From positions 1-16,681 of the forward strand of contig CAYSLA010000068.1 in assembly GCA_964431685.1 (NCBI GenBank): 16,681 nt of DNA. Reading direction: 5' to 3'. This DNA comes from CAYSLA01 sp964431685 (GTDB lineage Bacteria > Armatimonadota > UBA5829). The notes beneath the pieces are model-generated. The model saw only the letters and a list, made by a program, of their open reading frames with translations. It ran no database searches and was not told where the DNA came from. Below, one piece after another: positions 15,408 to 16,681 of the stretch. Numbering within the stretch: position 1 is the stretch's first letter; each line of letters begins with the position of its first letter. Made by a program: the position numbers and the translations under genes.

Positions 15408-15883
15408 CTGGTGATCCTCACGTCAGATTCGTCGAGCTTCTGCAACTCTGCGGCAACGAAAGAGACGTATGGGTCGCTGACGGAGTTGCGCATCTCGAGT
15501 CGCGAGTGGGCGCCTATGAACTCGCTAAGTTCCTGAGCGGTAACCTGAGGGCTCGACGGCTGGTTCTCGGGACCCGCAATCATGAACCCGGCAAAGACCA
15601 ACGCCGCCGCCGCGGTGCCTGCCATCGCCGGTTTCCACCACTGCCCTCTCGCGTGTCCGGCAGTCACTGATTCTGCGTGAGTCCTGACTGCGGCCCAGCA
15701 GTCCCTGGGAGCGCTCATGCCGGCTAGAGGCTTTAGAGCCTCCAGCATGCTGTAGGTAGAATTCAGCTCAATGGAGCATTTCTCACACTCGCCAAGATGC
15801 TTCTCAACATCTGCTGCGAGTGCGGCGCCGAGGGTCTTGTCCACGTACTCCGATAGTACTTCGGTGACCTGCTTGCATTTCAT
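15404..15883 (-). CDS. Anti-sigma factor with zinc-finger (zf-HC2) domain
   Basis: The 159-residue protein begins MKCKQVTEVLSEYVD and carries the zinc anti-sigma motif C3...H29-x3-C33-x2-C36 (EKHLGECEKC). This cytoplasmic domain normally holds the cognate ECF sigma factor inactive. One transmembrane segment follows at about 86-103 (MAGTAAAALVFAGFMIAG), with a short periplasmic tail that would face the RseB-like partner. It overlaps the sigma gene upstream and the RseB-like gene downstream by 4 nt each (ATGA), the usual sign of matched stoichiometry. Release would be by regulated proteolysis or zinc-site oxidation (family knowledge); the sequence does not show which. Confidence 0.9.
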   Translation of the reverse strand: MKCKQVTEVLSEYVDKTLGAALAADVEKHLGECEKCSIELNSTYSMLEALKPLAGMSAPRDCWAAVRTHAESVTAGHARGQWWKPAMAGTAAAALVFAGFMIAGPENQPSSPQVTAQELSEFIGAHSRLEMRNSVSDPYVSFVAAELQKLDESDVRITR

Positions 15884-16524
15884 GGTCGTTCACCGCCTTG
15901 CTGACGAAGGATTCTTCTTAAATCCATCCGTGCTCTGGAAATTCTGGACTTCACTGTCCCAACCGGTATTCGGAGAATCTCTGCGATCTGCTCTTGTCCC
16001 AGATCCTCAATATCGTGCAGTACGAGCACGATGCGCAGTTTGTCGGAGAGTGAGGCAATGGCAGTTCGGAGAAGCCGCATGTTCTCGGCAGACGCCAGAG
16101 CCTTTTGCGGGTCCGCGCTGTCGTCTTTGGACACAGGCTCGAATCCAGTTTCCGTAAACCTCTCGTCATCCAATGAGTCTGCAGTTCTTATCTTGCGCTT
16201 GCGGATGAAGTCGATTGCCGTATTGATTGCGATTCGATATATCCAAGTGTAGAACGCAGATTTCGAGTTGAACTTGGCAAGCTTGTCATAGGCCTTCAGA
16301 AATGCGTCCTGAGTGATGTCCATAGCATCGTCCGGGTTCGAGACGTAGTTGACCACGGCGCTGTAGATGCGGTCTTGATACTTGTGAACAAGTACCGAGA
16401 AAGCGTTTACGTCACCCCCGAGCACCCTCTCGACTATTTCGACGTCTGCCGCGCCGCTGATCGTGTTGCGATCCAAAATCAGTCCGAACCCACCAAGTAC
16501 TATTGTTTGACCGATGCCAGACAT
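15880..16524 (-). CDS. ECF-type RNA polymerase sigma factor (RpoE/SigW class)
   Basis: The 214-residue protein has region 2 at about 29-111 (VERVLGGDVNAFSVLVHKYQ, then DAMDITQDAFLKAY, then FYTWIYRIAINTAIDFIRKR) and region 4 at about 146-207. The latter holds the helix-turn-helix LGQEQIAEILRIPVGTVKSR that reads the -35 element. Regions 1 and 3 are absent, as in the ECF group. The ATG at 16522-16524 has AGGTGA 6 nt upstream. It gives a 26-residue lead before region 2, longer than usual, so a later start is possible but unsupported. The downstream anti-sigma and RseB-like genes overlap it in an operon. It likely directs an envelope-stress or similar regulon and, by the motif at 16647-16671, its own transcription. 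Confidence 0.93.
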   Translation of the reverse strand: MSGIGQTIVLGGFGLILDRNTISGAADVEIVERVLGGDVNAFSVLVHKYQDRIYSAVVNYVSNPDDAMDITQDAFLKAYDKLAKFNSKSAFYTWIYRIAINTAIDFIRKRKIRTADSLDDERFTETGFEPVSKDDSADPQKALASAENMRLLRTAIASLSDKLRIVLVLHDIEDLGQEQIAEILRIPVGTVKSRISRARMDLRRILRQQGGERP

Positions 16525-16646
16525 ATCGTTTCACCTAGAATACTATCAGACCTGCTCCGAAAGGGCAAGCTCAGAATCCGACAATAGCGGGCCTATCTCC
16601 GAAATGCTCGTACGAGGCAAGCTTTCTTGCACGCTGATATTACTGA

Positions 16647-16671
16647 TACGTTTGAGTTGGCTCATCGTTCC
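16647..16671 (-). promoter_or_regulatory. Candidate ECF-sigma autoregulatory promoter
   Basis: On the minus strand GGAAC (16671-16667) is followed, after exactly 16 nt, by CGTA (16650-16647). This matches the general ECF/SigW-type pattern of an AAC-containing -35 and a CGT-containing -10. It lies about 125 nt upstream of the sigma-factor ATG in the right orientation, and ECF operons are commonly self-activating. It is near the window edge, so the full upstream region cannot be seen. Confidence 0.5.
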
Positions 16672-16681
16672 GTGACGAACA

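Noticed and set aside
16540..16568. Sigma70-like TTGCCC-N17-TAGTAT ahead of the sigma gene (minus strand)
   Set aside because: Its start point would fall in or at the AGGTGA ribosome site, leaving almost no leader. Kept only as an alternative to the ECF-type motif at 16647-16671.
1..16681. CRISPR arrays, tRNA or rRNA genes, insertion sequences, phage genes
   Set aside because: I looked for regular direct repeats, clover-leaf ends, transposase motifs and phage structural motifs and saw none.

Overview
This window looks like a scaffold from an uncultured diderm (Gram-negative-type) bacterium with moderately high GC. Diderm envelope features are an outer-membrane beta-barrel protein with a signal peptide and terminal Phe, and an RseB-like periplasmic protein in an ECF sigma operon. 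The first two genes (a surface protein with a DUF4900-like stretch and a giant secreted PQQ-type propeller) resemble proteins I associate with Armatimonadota. That placement is an impression, not a test. One run of exactly 100 N (4900-4999) marks a scaffold join inside the propeller gene.

Layout. (1) 3-5706, plus strand: the 3' part of a surface or pilus-associated protein, a 70-nt interspersed palindromic repeat, then a very long secreted beta-propeller protein interrupted by the gap. (2) 8783-5713, minus strand: outer-membrane barrel protein, Glu/Leu/Phe/Val-family (glutamate) dehydrogenase and a membrane-anchored coiled-coil protein. They probably form one transcription unit behind a near-consensus promoter (TTGACA-N18-TACAAT) with a 10-bp inverted repeat upstream. 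(3) 9009-14354: a DeoR-family repressor gene diverging from a four-gene plus-strand operon. The operon encodes a RuBisCO-like protein (form IV), E1-alpha and E1-beta of a thiamine-diphosphate 2-oxoacid dehydrogenase type, and a GmhA-like SIS sugar-phosphate isomerase. It ends at a clear intrinsic terminator. (4) 16524-14484, minus strand: an ECF sigma factor, a zinc-finger anti-sigma factor and an RseB-like protein, each pair overlapping by 4 nt. A candidate ECF-type autoregulatory promoter lies at the window edge.

The most interesting part is region 3. A DeoR repressor (a family that usually senses sugar phosphates) controls, by inference, an isomerase, an enolase/decarboxylase-type RuBisCO-like enzyme and a ThDP-dependent C-C cleaving enzyme with no E2 or E3 partner nearby. 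I do not recognise this combination as a described pathway. The simplest reading is catabolism of an unusual sugar or sugar-acid phosphate, in the style of RuBisCO-like-protein apiose pathways but with a different enzyme set. The regulatory logic is visible: divergent sigma70-type promoters, with an inverted repeat over the -10 element of the operon promoter.
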